Shown in pieces: positions 18,934 to 26,531 of a stretch of 59,467 bases of DNA. The notes under the pieces are model-generated. The model was not told the origin of the DNA. It worked only from the letters and a program-made list of their open reading frames with translations, and made no database searches. The DNA comes from Desulfoscipio geothermicus (GTDB lineage Bacteria; Bacillota; Desulfotomaculia; Desulfotomaculales; Desulfallaceae). Position numbers and translations under genes: made by a program. The stretch is from the NCBI GenBank assembly GCA_016841205.1, contig JAENZP010000009.1, forward strand, positions 5,808-65,274, written 5' to 3'. Every line of letters starts with the position of its first letter. The first letter of the stretch is position 1.

Positions 18934-20289
18934 ATGCCCGAAAAAACGGATTACATGGAATCCGACGTTATAGACTTGCGGCAAATATTTGAGGTGCTGA
19001 AAAAATGGCAACGGGTTATTATGATCATTACACTGTTGGCGGTGTTTACCAGTGCCATTATGAGTTATTTTGTCATGGACCCGGTTTATGAGGCCAAGTC
19101 CATGCTGTTGGTAACTATGCCCGCCGCCAATCAGCAGTCGGTGAACTTACAAAATCAGAATAATCTGGAGTCAGTGATCAATACTATGTCGCGGCTGCCT
19201 CTTATGACCATGAATACATATGTTAGTCAGCTGACCAGCGATACCATGTATCAGCGGGTGGTTGATCGGCTGAAGCTGGACGAACAGGGATATACGGCCA
19301 AAAACCTGGCAGGTATGGTAAAGGCTGAGGTGGCCAAGGACAGTAATATTATCCAGCTCAAGGTGCAGCATACCGACCCGCGATTGGCTACCGACGTGAC
19401 CAATGCGTTGGGTGAGGAATATCTGAAATACCTATCGGAACGAAATCAGCAGCAAATGACACGTTCCACCGACTTTTTGCAGGAACAGAAGGCAGAGACT
19501 GATAAAAAGCTAAATGAACTTTTGGAACAGTACAGGGTATTCAATGCCAACGCTCAGAGCGTGGAATACCTGCAAAAACAGTTTGCCAGCGTAACTGATG
19601 ATTTAAACAAATACCAAACCAGTGTGGACATGGCGAATATGGAAGCAAGACAGTTGGAGGCCGGTGTGTCCAGCCTTAACGCCAAACTGGCCAGCACCCC
19701 GGAAACCGTAACCGTTAACAAAGCCAGCCAGGATGGTACTGGGACATTTGCTTCCGAAGAAATGAACCCGGTTTATATTTCACTGGCTGAAAAATTAAAT
19801 GAAAAAGAGGCTGAATTGGCGGAGAAGACGGCCAGTCTCAATGCCATGAATGCTACCATAGAGCGGCTTCGCTTACAGCTTGAATCGCTCCAGTCAACCT
19901 TAAGCGCCAAGCAAATTGTACAGCAGCAGATGCAAAATGAAATTACCCGTTTGGAAGCAACCCAAAATATGCTGGCAGAAAAGATCACCCAAACCCAAAT
20001 TGCCAAGTCTATGGACATGGGTGAGACCAGCATAAATATTGCTTCACCGGCCCTGGTCCCCGCTAATCCGGTAAAGCCAAACAAACAGATGAACATAGCC
20101 GTGGCCCTGGTGCTCGGGTTGATGGTGGCGGTGGGTCTGGTCTTTGTATTAGAATTTATGGATAATACCATTAAGAGTCCCGACGATGTACAAAAGCATC
20201 TGGGGTTAGCTGTGGTGGGCAGTATACCGGTTTACAATGGTTCCGGTAATAAAACCGGAAGGGGGTTTTTCCGTGTCCGAAAAGCCTAA
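18934..20289 (+). CDS. Wzz/CapA-type polysaccharide chain-length and kinase-adaptor protein
   Basis: 451 aa, ATG 18934 with AGGAGTG upstream. Two membrane helices (about residues 28-50 and 386-408) flank a long coiled-coil region (about 165-370), the Wzz plan. The C-terminal cytoplasmic segment would contact and activate the tyrosine kinase. VPANPVKPNK precedes the second helix, the usual proline-rich motif. The module sets polymer length and export; polymer identity is unknown. Confidence 0.9.
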   Translation: MPEKTDYMESDVIDLRQIFEVLKKWQRVIMIITLLAVFTSAIMSYFVMDPVYEAKSMLLVTMPAANQQSVNLQNQNNLESVINTMSRLPLMTMNTYVSQLTSDTMYQRVVDRLKLDEQGYTAKNLAGMVKAEVAKDSNIIQLKVQHTDPRLATDVTNALGEEYLKYLSERNQQQMTRSTDFLQEQKAETDKKLNELLEQYRVFNANAQSVEYLQKQFASVTDDLNKYQTSVDMANMEARQLEAGVSSLNAKLASTPETVTVNKASQDGTGTFASEEMNPVYISLAEKLNEKEAELAEKTASLNAMNATIERLRLQLESLQSTLSAKQIVQQQMQNEITRLEATQNMLAEKITQTQIAKSMDMGETSINIASPALVPANPVKPNKQMNIAVALVLGLMVAVGLVFVLEFMDNTIKSPDDVQKHLGLAVVGSIPVYNGSGNKTGRGFFRVRKA

Positions 20290-20992
20290 TAGGTTTGTAT
20301 ACAGTAACGTTGATTCCCGTTCGCCTTTTGCCGAAGCCTTTCGAACCTTGCGCACTAATATAAGTTTTTCGGGTGTGGATAATCCCTACCGGACTATTTT
20401 AGTGGCCAGCACTTTGCCCGGGGAGGGTAAATCAAGTACAACAGCTAATCTGGGTGTAGTAATAGCTCAAGCTGGGCAAAGGGTATTAATTATTGATTGC
20501 GATCTCAGAAAACCAGTTCAACATATTAACTTTAATTTAAATAATACGCCCGGCGTAACTAATTGTCTGGTTAATGAGCTTGAATTAAGCAAGGCGATTC
20601 AGAACACAGAAGCACAAGGGCTGGATGTATTAACCAGCGGTCCCATACCGCCCAACCCCGCTGAGTTGATTGGCTCCAATAAAATGGCTGCATTAATTAA
20701 CAGCGCCCGGGATGCTTACGATATTGTCATATTAGATTCACCGCCTGTAGTTACGGTCACTGATGCATCACTTTTAGCTTCTATGGTGGATGGCGTGCTG
20801 TTGGTGGTTAAAACCGCTTCCACCAAAATTGAGCTGGTGCAGGAAACCAAATCGCTATTGGAAAAGGCCAACGCTAAAATAATTGGCGTGGTGCTCAACA
20901 AGGTAGACGTAAACGGCAGCAACTACTATTACCATTATTATTACTACAGTAGTGAGGACAAGAAAAACAATATCCCCCGGGTGGCTTTGTAA
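20273..20992 (+). CDS. CpsD/CapB-type bacterial tyrosine kinase
   Basis: 239 aa from GTG 20273; GGAAGGGGG sits 8 nt upstream, and the start overlaps the chain-length gene by 17 nt, which supports coupled translation. Walker A GEGKSST (about residues 50-56), A-prime IIDCDLRKP and Walker B IVILDSPP are intact. The C-terminus has the autophosphorylated tyrosine cluster (NYYYHYYYYSS). Partner of the Wzz-like adaptor and substrate of the PHP phosphatase, forming the usual switch on polysaccharide assembly. Confidence 0.94.
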   Translation: MSEKPNRFVYSNVDSRSPFAEAFRTLRTNISFSGVDNPYRTILVASTLPGEGKSSTTANLGVVIAQAGQRVLIIDCDLRKPVQHINFNLNNTPGVTNCLVNELELSKAIQNTEAQGLDVLTSGPIPPNPAELIGSNKMAALINSARDAYDIVILDSPPVVTVTDASLLASMVDGVLLVVKTASTKIELVQETKSLLEKANAKIIGVVLNKVDVNGSNYYYHYYYYSSEDKKNNIPRVAL

Positions 20993-21063
20993 TACAGCGC
21001 AATTGAAAGGTTAGACCGTTAACGGGAGTGAAAAAAGCAACAGGTTTTTCGTTTACCAAGTGT

Positions 21064-21084
21064 AGCCCGGGGTTAGCCCGGGCT
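21064..21084 (+). terminator. GC hairpin downstream of the tyrosine kinase
   Basis: AGCCCGGG / CCCGGGCT with a 5-nt loop. There is no T run, so it may be a weak terminator or an RNA stability element. Confidence 0.4.
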
Positions 21085-21205
21085 TAAACTAACTATTGTA
21101 AAAATATAAGATTACCCGGCAGGGTTTGCTAAGACCGGGTATGGGTAATAAAATAATAAGGGAATAGTTGTAATTGAGAGCTGGGAGATTCTAGAAGGTG
21201 TAAAA

Positions 21206-22306
21206 ATGGGATACAAAATAGTCATTTCCGGTTATTACGGGTTTGGTAACCTGGGGGACGAAGCGGTTCTGTATAGCATGCTGCAGGCCCTACGCCGGGA
21301 GATACCTCGTTTGGAAATTACCGTGTTATCCAACGACCCTCCTGCCACCTCCCGGGAATACGGCGTGGCAGCAGTGAACCGCTGGAACATGCGCCAGGTA
21401 GCCGGCACCTTGCGGTGTGGGGAACTGTTACTCAGCGGCGGCGGCAGCCTACTCCAGGACGTCACGGGGATGAAGAGCCTGGTCTACTACCTGGGCGTCA
21501 TCTGGATGGCCCGCCTGTTCCGCCGGCCGGTGATGTATTACGCTCAGGGCATCGGTCCGGTGAATACGGCTATTGGGCGGCAGCTGGTGTGTGTGACCAC
21601 CCGGGGCGCTCGAGCTGTAACCGTGCGCGACGGAGAGTCCTTAAAAGACCTGCGGTTCATGGGCGTGCGGCGACCGGTGGAGGTGACCGCGGATCCGGTT
21701 CTAGGCTTGCGCCCCGGCGACATTAACCTGGCGGTCGGGGCGGGCATATTAGCCCGGCACGGGATTATACCGGACAGCCCTGTGGTGGGAGTATCTGTTC
21801 GTCCGCTGCCCGGCTTGGCGACGTGGGAAAAGGAGCTGGTCAGGGCTTGTGATGAGTTGGCCCGGGCAGGGCTTAAAGTGGTATTTATTCCTATGCACAC
21901 CCCCGCCGACCTGACCCTGTCTCGGGAACTGGCCGTATTTATGCGCGAACCCCACGTAATTATCAGCGAAAAATTAAACGTATCCGAGGTAATTTCCTTG
22001 GTGGGAAACCTGGACCTATTAATAGGCATGCGCCTGCACGCCTTGATTTTTGCTGCTGTTACCGGTGTACCGCCCCTGGGCATAGTCTATGACCCCAAGG
22101 TGGAGCGGTTCCTGGACCGCATAGGCGTCCCCCACGCGGGACAGCCCAGGGAAATCCAGGGCGATGCACTAGCCCGTATGGCTCAAAGTTTTTTGGCTAG
22201 TCAAAAGGAGCTGCGGGAAAAAATATCCCGCCGGGTCCATGAATTACGCGACACCGCCGAACAAACCGCACAAATGGCCCATCGGATATTAAGGGGTCAG
22301 GCTTAA
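21206..22306 (+). CDS. csaB: CsaB, polysaccharide pyruvyl transferase
   Basis: 366 aa, ATG 21206. Starts YKIVISGYYGFGNLGDEA, the CsaB signature, with LLSGGGSLLQD, YYAQGIGPV, AVTVRDGES, and GMRLHALIFAAV near the end. CsaB transfers a pyruvyl group from phosphoenolpyruvate to a hexosamine of the secondary cell wall polymer, creating the ketal that SLH domains bind. This directly ties it to the two SLH proteins at 12439 and 15559. The gene is noticeably more GC-rich than the flagellar half of the window. A 54-bp palindrome begins 16 bp after its stop. Confidence 0.95.
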   Translation: MGYKIVISGYYGFGNLGDEAVLYSMLQALRREIPRLEITVLSNDPPATSREYGVAAVNRWNMRQVAGTLRCGELLLSGGGSLLQDVTGMKSLVYYLGVIWMARLFRRPVMYYAQGIGPVNTAIGRQLVCVTTRGARAVTVRDGESLKDLRFMGVRRPVEVTADPVLGLRPGDINLAVGAGILARHGIIPDSPVVGVSVRPLPGLATWEKELVRACDELARAGLKVVFIPMHTPADLTLSRELAVFMREPHVIISEKLNVSEVISLVGNLDLLIGMRLHALIFAAVTGVPPLGIVYDPKVERFLDRIGVPHAGQPREIQGDALARMAQSFLASQKELREKISRRVHELRDTAEQTAQMAHRILRGQA

Positions 22307-22321
22307 ACTTTGCCAAACTAG

Positions 22322-22375
22322 GGGGGTCAGACCTTGACATTTGACATTGATGTCAAATGTCAAGGTCTGACCCCC
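22322..22375. repeat. 54-bp near-perfect palindrome, copy 1 (REP-like)
   Basis: Two 26-base arms GGGGGTCAGACCTTGACATT.. with a 2-base centre TG. It is related to the copy at 22873 but has the centre in the opposite orientation. It has no T tract. Ends in GGGGTCAG/CTGACCCC. The sequence resembles REP-like elements associated with tyrosine transposases as I remember them; no transposase is present here. An outer pair AACTTTG (22306) / CAAAGTT (22385) nests around it. Confidence 0.9.
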
Positions 22376-22436
22376 ATGAAACTCAAAGTTATTTAAAGAT
22401 AGGTGAAGTTTATTAAGGGAGGTATATTATAATATA

Positions 22437-22865
22437 ATGGATATCAGGCAAATTATGGATATACTGCCCCACCGGTATCCTTTTCTGCTGGTGGACCGCA
22501 TTGAAGAACTAGTGCCCGGCGTAAAGGCGGTGGGGATTAAAAATGTAAGCGTAAATGAAAATTATTTTCAGGGACACTTTCCCGGCTTCCCGGTGATGCC
22601 CGGGGTGCTGGTTATCGAGGCTATGGCCCAGGTTGGTGCAGTGGCCGTTTTGAGCATGCCGGGCTTTGCCGGCAAACTGGCTCTGTTTGCCGGGATCGAT
22701 AAAGCCCGGTTCCGTCGCCAGGTAATGCCCGGCGACGTGTTGCGCATGGAAGTGGAACTAATACGGGTGCGCGGCAGCCTGGGCAAGGGCAAAGCTTTGG
22801 CCACCGTGGACGGCGCGAATGCAGCAGAGGCAGAGCTGCTGTTTGCCATAGTAGATAGGGAGTAA
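22437..22865 (+). CDS. fabZ: FabZ, 3-hydroxyacyl-ACP dehydratase
   Basis: 142 aa, ATG 22437 with GGGAGGT upstream. Signature [15 protein letters not shown] with catalytic His, [21 protein letters not shown] and the catalytic Glu in [10 protein letters not shown] are intact; length is normal. It dehydrates 3-hydroxyacyl-ACP in type II fatty-acid synthesis. It sits alone among cell-wall genes, between two inverted palindromic elements, so it may be its own transcription unit. Confidence 0.96.
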   Translation: MDIRQIMDILPHRYPFLLVDRIEELVPGVKAVGIKNVSVNENYFQGHFPGFPVMPGVLVIEAMAQVGAVAVLSMPGFAGKLALFAGIDKARFRRQVMPGDVLRMEVELIRVRGSLGKGKALATVDGANAAEAELLFAIVDRE

Positions 22866-22872
22866 AGGCAAA

Positions 22873-22924
22873 GGGGTCAGACCTTGACAATTGACATCAA
22901 TGTCAATTGTCAAGGTCTGACCCC
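22873..22924. repeat. 52-bp perfect palindrome, copy 2 (REP-like)
   Basis: Two 25-base arms GGGGTCAGACCTTGACAATT.. around a centre CA. Compared with copy 1 there is a T-to-A change in one arm and the matching A-to-T change in the other, so pairing is kept. The centre CA is the reverse complement of the TG in copy 1, so the two copies face opposite ways around fabZ. Confidence 0.9.
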
Positions 22925-23145
22925 AACGGCAAAGCGATAGTGGCGATGGAATTGTTTCCATTAAGATACCCTGTGTAGATAAACAGCGCCTGGCGGGGAA
23001 TGGTGGGACAAACCTGCGTTATTTAGCAGCTATTCTATTAAATTGCTCGATTATTCGCGGTTTATGCTCTTTGTGCAACCAGGTCCGGCGGTGATAAAAT
23101 AACCATAGGTTAGTCTGCATTGACTTCAATGGTGGAGGGATCCCA

Positions 23146-24225
23146 TTGACATACTACATATTGCCCTTACTGCTGGCCCTGGTCGCGGGTTACCTGTTAA
23201 CCCCTGCAGTACGGGTGTTGGCGTTTAAAACCGGGGCGATGGATCATCCGGACTCACGCAAGGTGCATAATGGTATCATGCCCCGCATGGGCGGGCTGGC
23301 CGTTTACCTGGCCTTCATCGCGTCGGTGCTCCTATTCCGGCAAGTAACCCCGCAGGTATGGGGGTTGCTGGCAGGGGCAACCGTAATCCTGCTGGTGGGG
23401 ATTCTGGACGACATCAGAGGACTTTCCCCCCGGGTCAAAATGGCCGGTCAGATTCTGGCCGCAATGGTAATAGTTCATTTTGGCATTCAGGTAGACTTCA
23501 TAACTAACCCTTTAAACGGAAATATGATTTACTTGGGTATGTTCAGCATACCCGTGACGATTTTCTGGGTAGTGGCTGTAACTAACGCCGTTAATTTGAT
23601 CGACGGCTTGGACGGTCTGGCCGGGGGTGTATCCGGCATTGCCGCCCTGACCATGGCAGCCGTGACATGGACCCAGTGGGGCGCTGCGGGCATGGAGAAT
23701 ATTATGCTGGCGCTTACCCTGGTGGCTGCGCTGGCCGGCTTTTTGAAGCACAACTTTTACCCCGCTAAAATCTTTTTGGGTGATACAGGATCACTGTTCC
23801 TGGGCTTCACCCTATCGGTAATGGCCATCATGGGTTTGACCAAAAGCGCTACAGCCGTTTCGGTGATTGTCCCGCTGGTTATCCTGGGCGTGCCCCTGAT
23901 GGACACCTTCTTTGCGGTGATCAGACGCTATAATGAGCACAAGCCCATTTTTCAGCCTGACCGGGAACACCTGCATCATCAGCTTTTGGCCATGGGTCTC
24001 AGTCACCGGCAAGCGGTGCTTGTTATATACGGGCTCAGCGCTTTTCTGGGTCTTACCGCTGTGGTATTGAACATGGTGAGCAGCAACCAGGCTGTGGCTA
24101 TGCTGGTATTGCTGGCGCTGGTAGTGATTTATCTTGCCAACCGGGTGGGCGTGCTGGGTAGATCCCGGCGGACAGGCTATAGCTTTACAACCGAAGAGTA
24201 CAAACAGGAATCTTCGAAAATGTAG
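23146..24225 (+). CDS. tagO: WecA/TagO-type undecaprenyl-phosphate N-acetylhexosamine-1-phosphate transferase
   Basis: 359 aa from TTG 23146 with GGAGGGA upstream. About ten membrane helices. Motifs of the MraY/WecA superfamily: RKVHNGIMPRMGGLAV, GILDDIRGLSPRVK, NAVNLIDGLDGLAGG, FLGDTGSLFLGF and a cytoplasmic HLHHQLLAMGLSH, which distinguishes the WecA/TagO branch. It attaches GlcNAc-1-phosphate to undecaprenyl phosphate, the first step before the TagA-type enzyme at 9886. Confidence 0.93.
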   Translation: MTYYILPLLLALVAGYLLTPAVRVLAFKTGAMDHPDSRKVHNGIMPRMGGLAVYLAFIASVLLFRQVTPQVWGLLAGATVILLVGILDDIRGLSPRVKMAGQILAAMVIVHFGIQVDFITNPLNGNMIYLGMFSIPVTIFWVVAVTNAVNLIDGLDGLAGGVSGIAALTMAAVTWTQWGAAGMENIMLALTLVAALAGFLKHNFYPAKIFLGDTGSLFLGFTLSVMAIMGLTKSATAVSVIVPLVILGVPLMDTFFAVIRRYNEHKPIFQPDREHLHHQLLAMGLSHRQAVLVIYGLSAFLGLTAVVLNMVSSNQAVAMLVLLALVVIYLANRVGVLGRSRRTGYSFTTEEYKQESSKM

Positions 24226-24250
24226 GCATGCTTTTTATAAAGATAACATT

Positions 24251-24394
24251 TTAGGGGACAGGCAGTTTTTTCGTCTTATGAAAAAACTGATTGTCCTCTT
24301 TCCTGTCTTGCTCCAGGCGGGCCAGGTAGTCCCTGTACATCCATTCCCGCTGCAAATCTTCCAGCTTGATAAGCTTAAACTTTTTAGTCTTCAT
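24251..24394 (-). CDS. Possible small charged protein (47 aa)
   Basis: An ORF on the minus strand from ATG 24394 to 24251, encoding a very charged peptide (KLIKLEDLQREWMYRDYL, then an acidic/basic tail). An upstream extension to 24580 exists but overlaps the start of the phosphohexomutase gene. Ribosome site is weak (AAGG). Convergent with the WecA-type gene. Its last codons lie in an inverted repeat. I do not recognise it. Confidence 0.35.
   Translation of the reverse strand: MKTKKFKLIKLEDLQREWMYRDYLARLEQDRKEDNQFFHKTKKLPVP
24253..24300. terminator. Bidirectional hairpin downstream of the WecA/TagO-type gene
   Basis: Perfect 10-bp stem CAGTTTTTTC / GAAAAAACTG with loop gtcttat, extended by AGGGGACA / TGTCCTCT. 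A/T runs in the stem would allow termination on either strand. Confidence 0.5.
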
Positions 24395-24579
24395 TGTATA
24401 ACCTTGGCCCCCTTTAGTGGATAATGTATTAACAGCCAATCCTTCGGGAAAATAAAGCTTGTATAATATATGAAATGCTCTGGTTAAAAATGAACATTTT
24501 TGATAAAATTGTATATTGGAATATGAATGAGCAAACTGGTACCAATGCATGGTGCCAATATAAATGGAGGTTTGCTGCA

Positions 24580-26079
24580 TTGAAAAAAATTAAATTCGGT
24601 ACGGACGGCTGGCGCGGGATTATTGCGGATGACTTTACCTTTGAAAACTTGCGTATTGTATCCCAGGCGGTGGCTGATTACGTGAACGGGCGGGACATGG
24701 GGCACAAGGGTATCGTGGTAGGCTATGACAACCGCTTCCTCTCGGACCGGTTTGCCGATACCGTGGCGGACGTAATGATTCAGAACGGGATTAAGGTTTA
24801 TCTGGCCGACGGGCCGCTGCCCACCCCGGTAACCGCCTTCGCAGTCAAGGTCCACGATGCCGCTGGTGCGGTGATGCTCACCGCCAGCCACAATCCGCCG
24901 GAATACAACGGCTTTAAGTTTATTCCCGATTATGCAGGCCCCGCCCTGCCGTACATTACCGAGGCAATCGAAGAAAATATTGATCGGCTGCAAAGAGGCG
25001 ATGGGCAGCAGAGGCCTTTTTTACAAGAACAGGCCCTGGAAATGGCCGTGGCCCAGGCCCCGGTTGATGCAGGCGCGTTGCACCCTGCTGCACCGGTCGT
25101 GCCCCGGGTGGCCGAGCGCATTGTAATCGACCCTCGCTCCGAATATTTTGAACACTTGGAGCAGCTGGTGGACATGGAAGCCATTGCTGGTTCCAACCTG
25201 CAGGTGATGGTGGACGCTATGCACGGCAGTGGCATGGGCTACCTGGACGTAATGCTGGATCGGGCCGGCATCAGTGTGGAGCCGTGCCGCTGCTATCGGG
25301 ATCCGTTGTTTGGCGGTAGCCTGCCGGAACCCACGGGTCAAACCTTAGCACGTGGGTGTGAATGGGTCAAGGAAAGGGGTGGCCGGTTGGGCCTGGCGTT
25401 GGACGGCGATGCCGACCGGTTCGGCATCATTGATTCCTGTGGCGTGTATATCACCCCCAACCAGTTTTTGCCCCTGCTTTACCATCACCTGATCACAAAA
25501 AAAGGTTTGGCCGGACCGGTTACCCGCACCGTAGCTACCACACATATGCTGGATCGTATTGCAAAAAGGCACGGGCAGGCGGTTTACGAAACCGCCGTGG
25601 GCTTTAAGTATATCGGCCAGAATCTGCTTGAGAAAGGCTGCGTGTTGGGGTGCGAAGAAAGCGGTGGCCTGTCTATAAAAGGGCACATCCCGGAAAAAGA
25701 CGGCATCCTGGCCGGTCTCCTGGCGACGGAAATGGTGGCGTTGAACGGTAAGAGTTTACATGAGATAGCCGAGGATATAGCTAAAGAATATGGTGGCCGG
25801 CTGTACAGCGAGCGCTTGGATGTGCATACGTCGGTTGCAAAGAAGCAAATAGTAATGGAAAGACTTCAGCGTTTTAGCCCTGCTAGGTTAGCCGGAACAC
25901 CGGTAACCGAGCGTATTATTTTGGATGGCGTCAAATTGGTGCTGGACAGCGGTGAGTGGGTACTGGTGCGGGCTTCGGGCACTGAACCACTATTTAGAAT
26001 TTACGTGGAATCTGATCGGTTGGAGCGGATTAATGAGTTGGGCCGGGATGTGGTGTTGCAGATTGGTCTGGATGGCTAG
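24580..26079 (+). CDS. Phosphoglucomutase/phosphomannomutase family enzyme
   Basis: 499 aa from TTG 24580; TGGAGG lies 9 nt upstream and MKKIKFGTDGWRG is the usual family start, so the earlier ATG 24475 is rejected. Catalytic phosphoserine loop TASHNPPEYNG (Ser103), metal loop DGDADRFG, sugar loop GCEESGG and phosphate-binding RASGTEPLFR are all present. It interconverts hexose-6- and hexose-1-phosphate, feeding nucleotide-sugar synthesis for the neighbouring glycan genes. Exact sugar specificity cannot be told from sequence. Confidence 0.92.
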   Translation: MKKIKFGTDGWRGIIADDFTFENLRIVSQAVADYVNGRDMGHKGIVVGYDNRFLSDRFADTVADVMIQNGIKVYLADGPLPTPVTAFAVKVHDAAGAVMLTASHNPPEYNGFKFIPDYAGPALPYITEAIEENIDRLQRGDGQQRPFLQEQALEMAVAQAPVDAGALHPAAPVVPRVAERIVIDPRSEYFEHLEQLVDMEAIAGSNLQVMVDAMHGSGMGYLDVMLDRAGISVEPCRCYRDPLFGGSLPEPTGQTLARGCEWVKERGGRLGLALDGDADRFGIIDSCGVYITPNQFLPLLYHHLITKKGLAGPVTRTVATTHMLDRIAKRHGQAVYETAVGFKYIGQNLLEKGCVLGCEESGGLSIKGHIPEKDGILAGLLATEMVALNGKSLHEIAEDIAKEYGGRLYSERLDVHTSVAKKQIVMERLQRFSPARLAGTPVTERIILDGVKLVLDSGEWVLVRASGTEPLFRIYVESDRLERINELGRDVVLQIGLDG

Positions 26080-26152
26080 CATGCATTCGCAAGGATTTTC
26101 TTTAAGTTGAAATGCCGGGATTATAAATATAGCTGGATGTGAACTAGTTCAC

Positions 26153-26199
26153 AATAAGAAAGCCTAGGCAACTAATAATCTGCTTAGGCTTTCTTTATT
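26153..26199 (+). terminator. Rho-independent terminator after the phosphohexomutase gene
   Basis: Stem AATAAGAAAGCCTA-GCA / TGC-TAGGCTTTCTT, with one mismatch and T/A-rich flanks on both sides, so it may act in both directions. Confidence 0.85.
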
Positions 26200-26531
26200 A
26201 ATAGATACTGATACATAAAATATTTTTTTAGCAAAATAAGAGGATTATCCCAAAAAATAGCGAAGTAATGTGTTGTTCCTCAAAAAGTAAACTGATTAAC
26301 AGATTATCATTATCCTTAAATAGCTTAATAAAATCTTAATCATAACAAAAACCAATTAAGTTCTTAATAATTATTATAATAGTACTATCTTATCGGGCAA
26401 TATGATAATAGTCCTATTTTAGCTGGGAAAAAGGTCCTAGTGATTCATTTTTCAGATTTAGCGAGAAAATGGTTGCCAATTGCTGGCAGTAACATAAATT
26501 ATCATGGATATTAGGAAGGCAGTGATCATCA
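26200..26531. other. 332-bp AT-rich intergenic region
   Basis: No ORF. A TATAAT at 26375-26380 is a possible minus-10, but no good minus-35 lies at the right distance. Probably carries the promoter of the FlaA1/CapD-type gene. Confidence 0.4.

Noticed and set aside
22322-22924. The two palindromes as a CRISPR array
   Set aside because: Only two copies, inverted relative to each other, with a gene between them and no spacers or cas genes.
24395-24580. N-terminal extension of the small minus-strand ORF
   Set aside because: It would overlap the start and ribosome site of the phosphohexomutase gene and has no own ribosome site.
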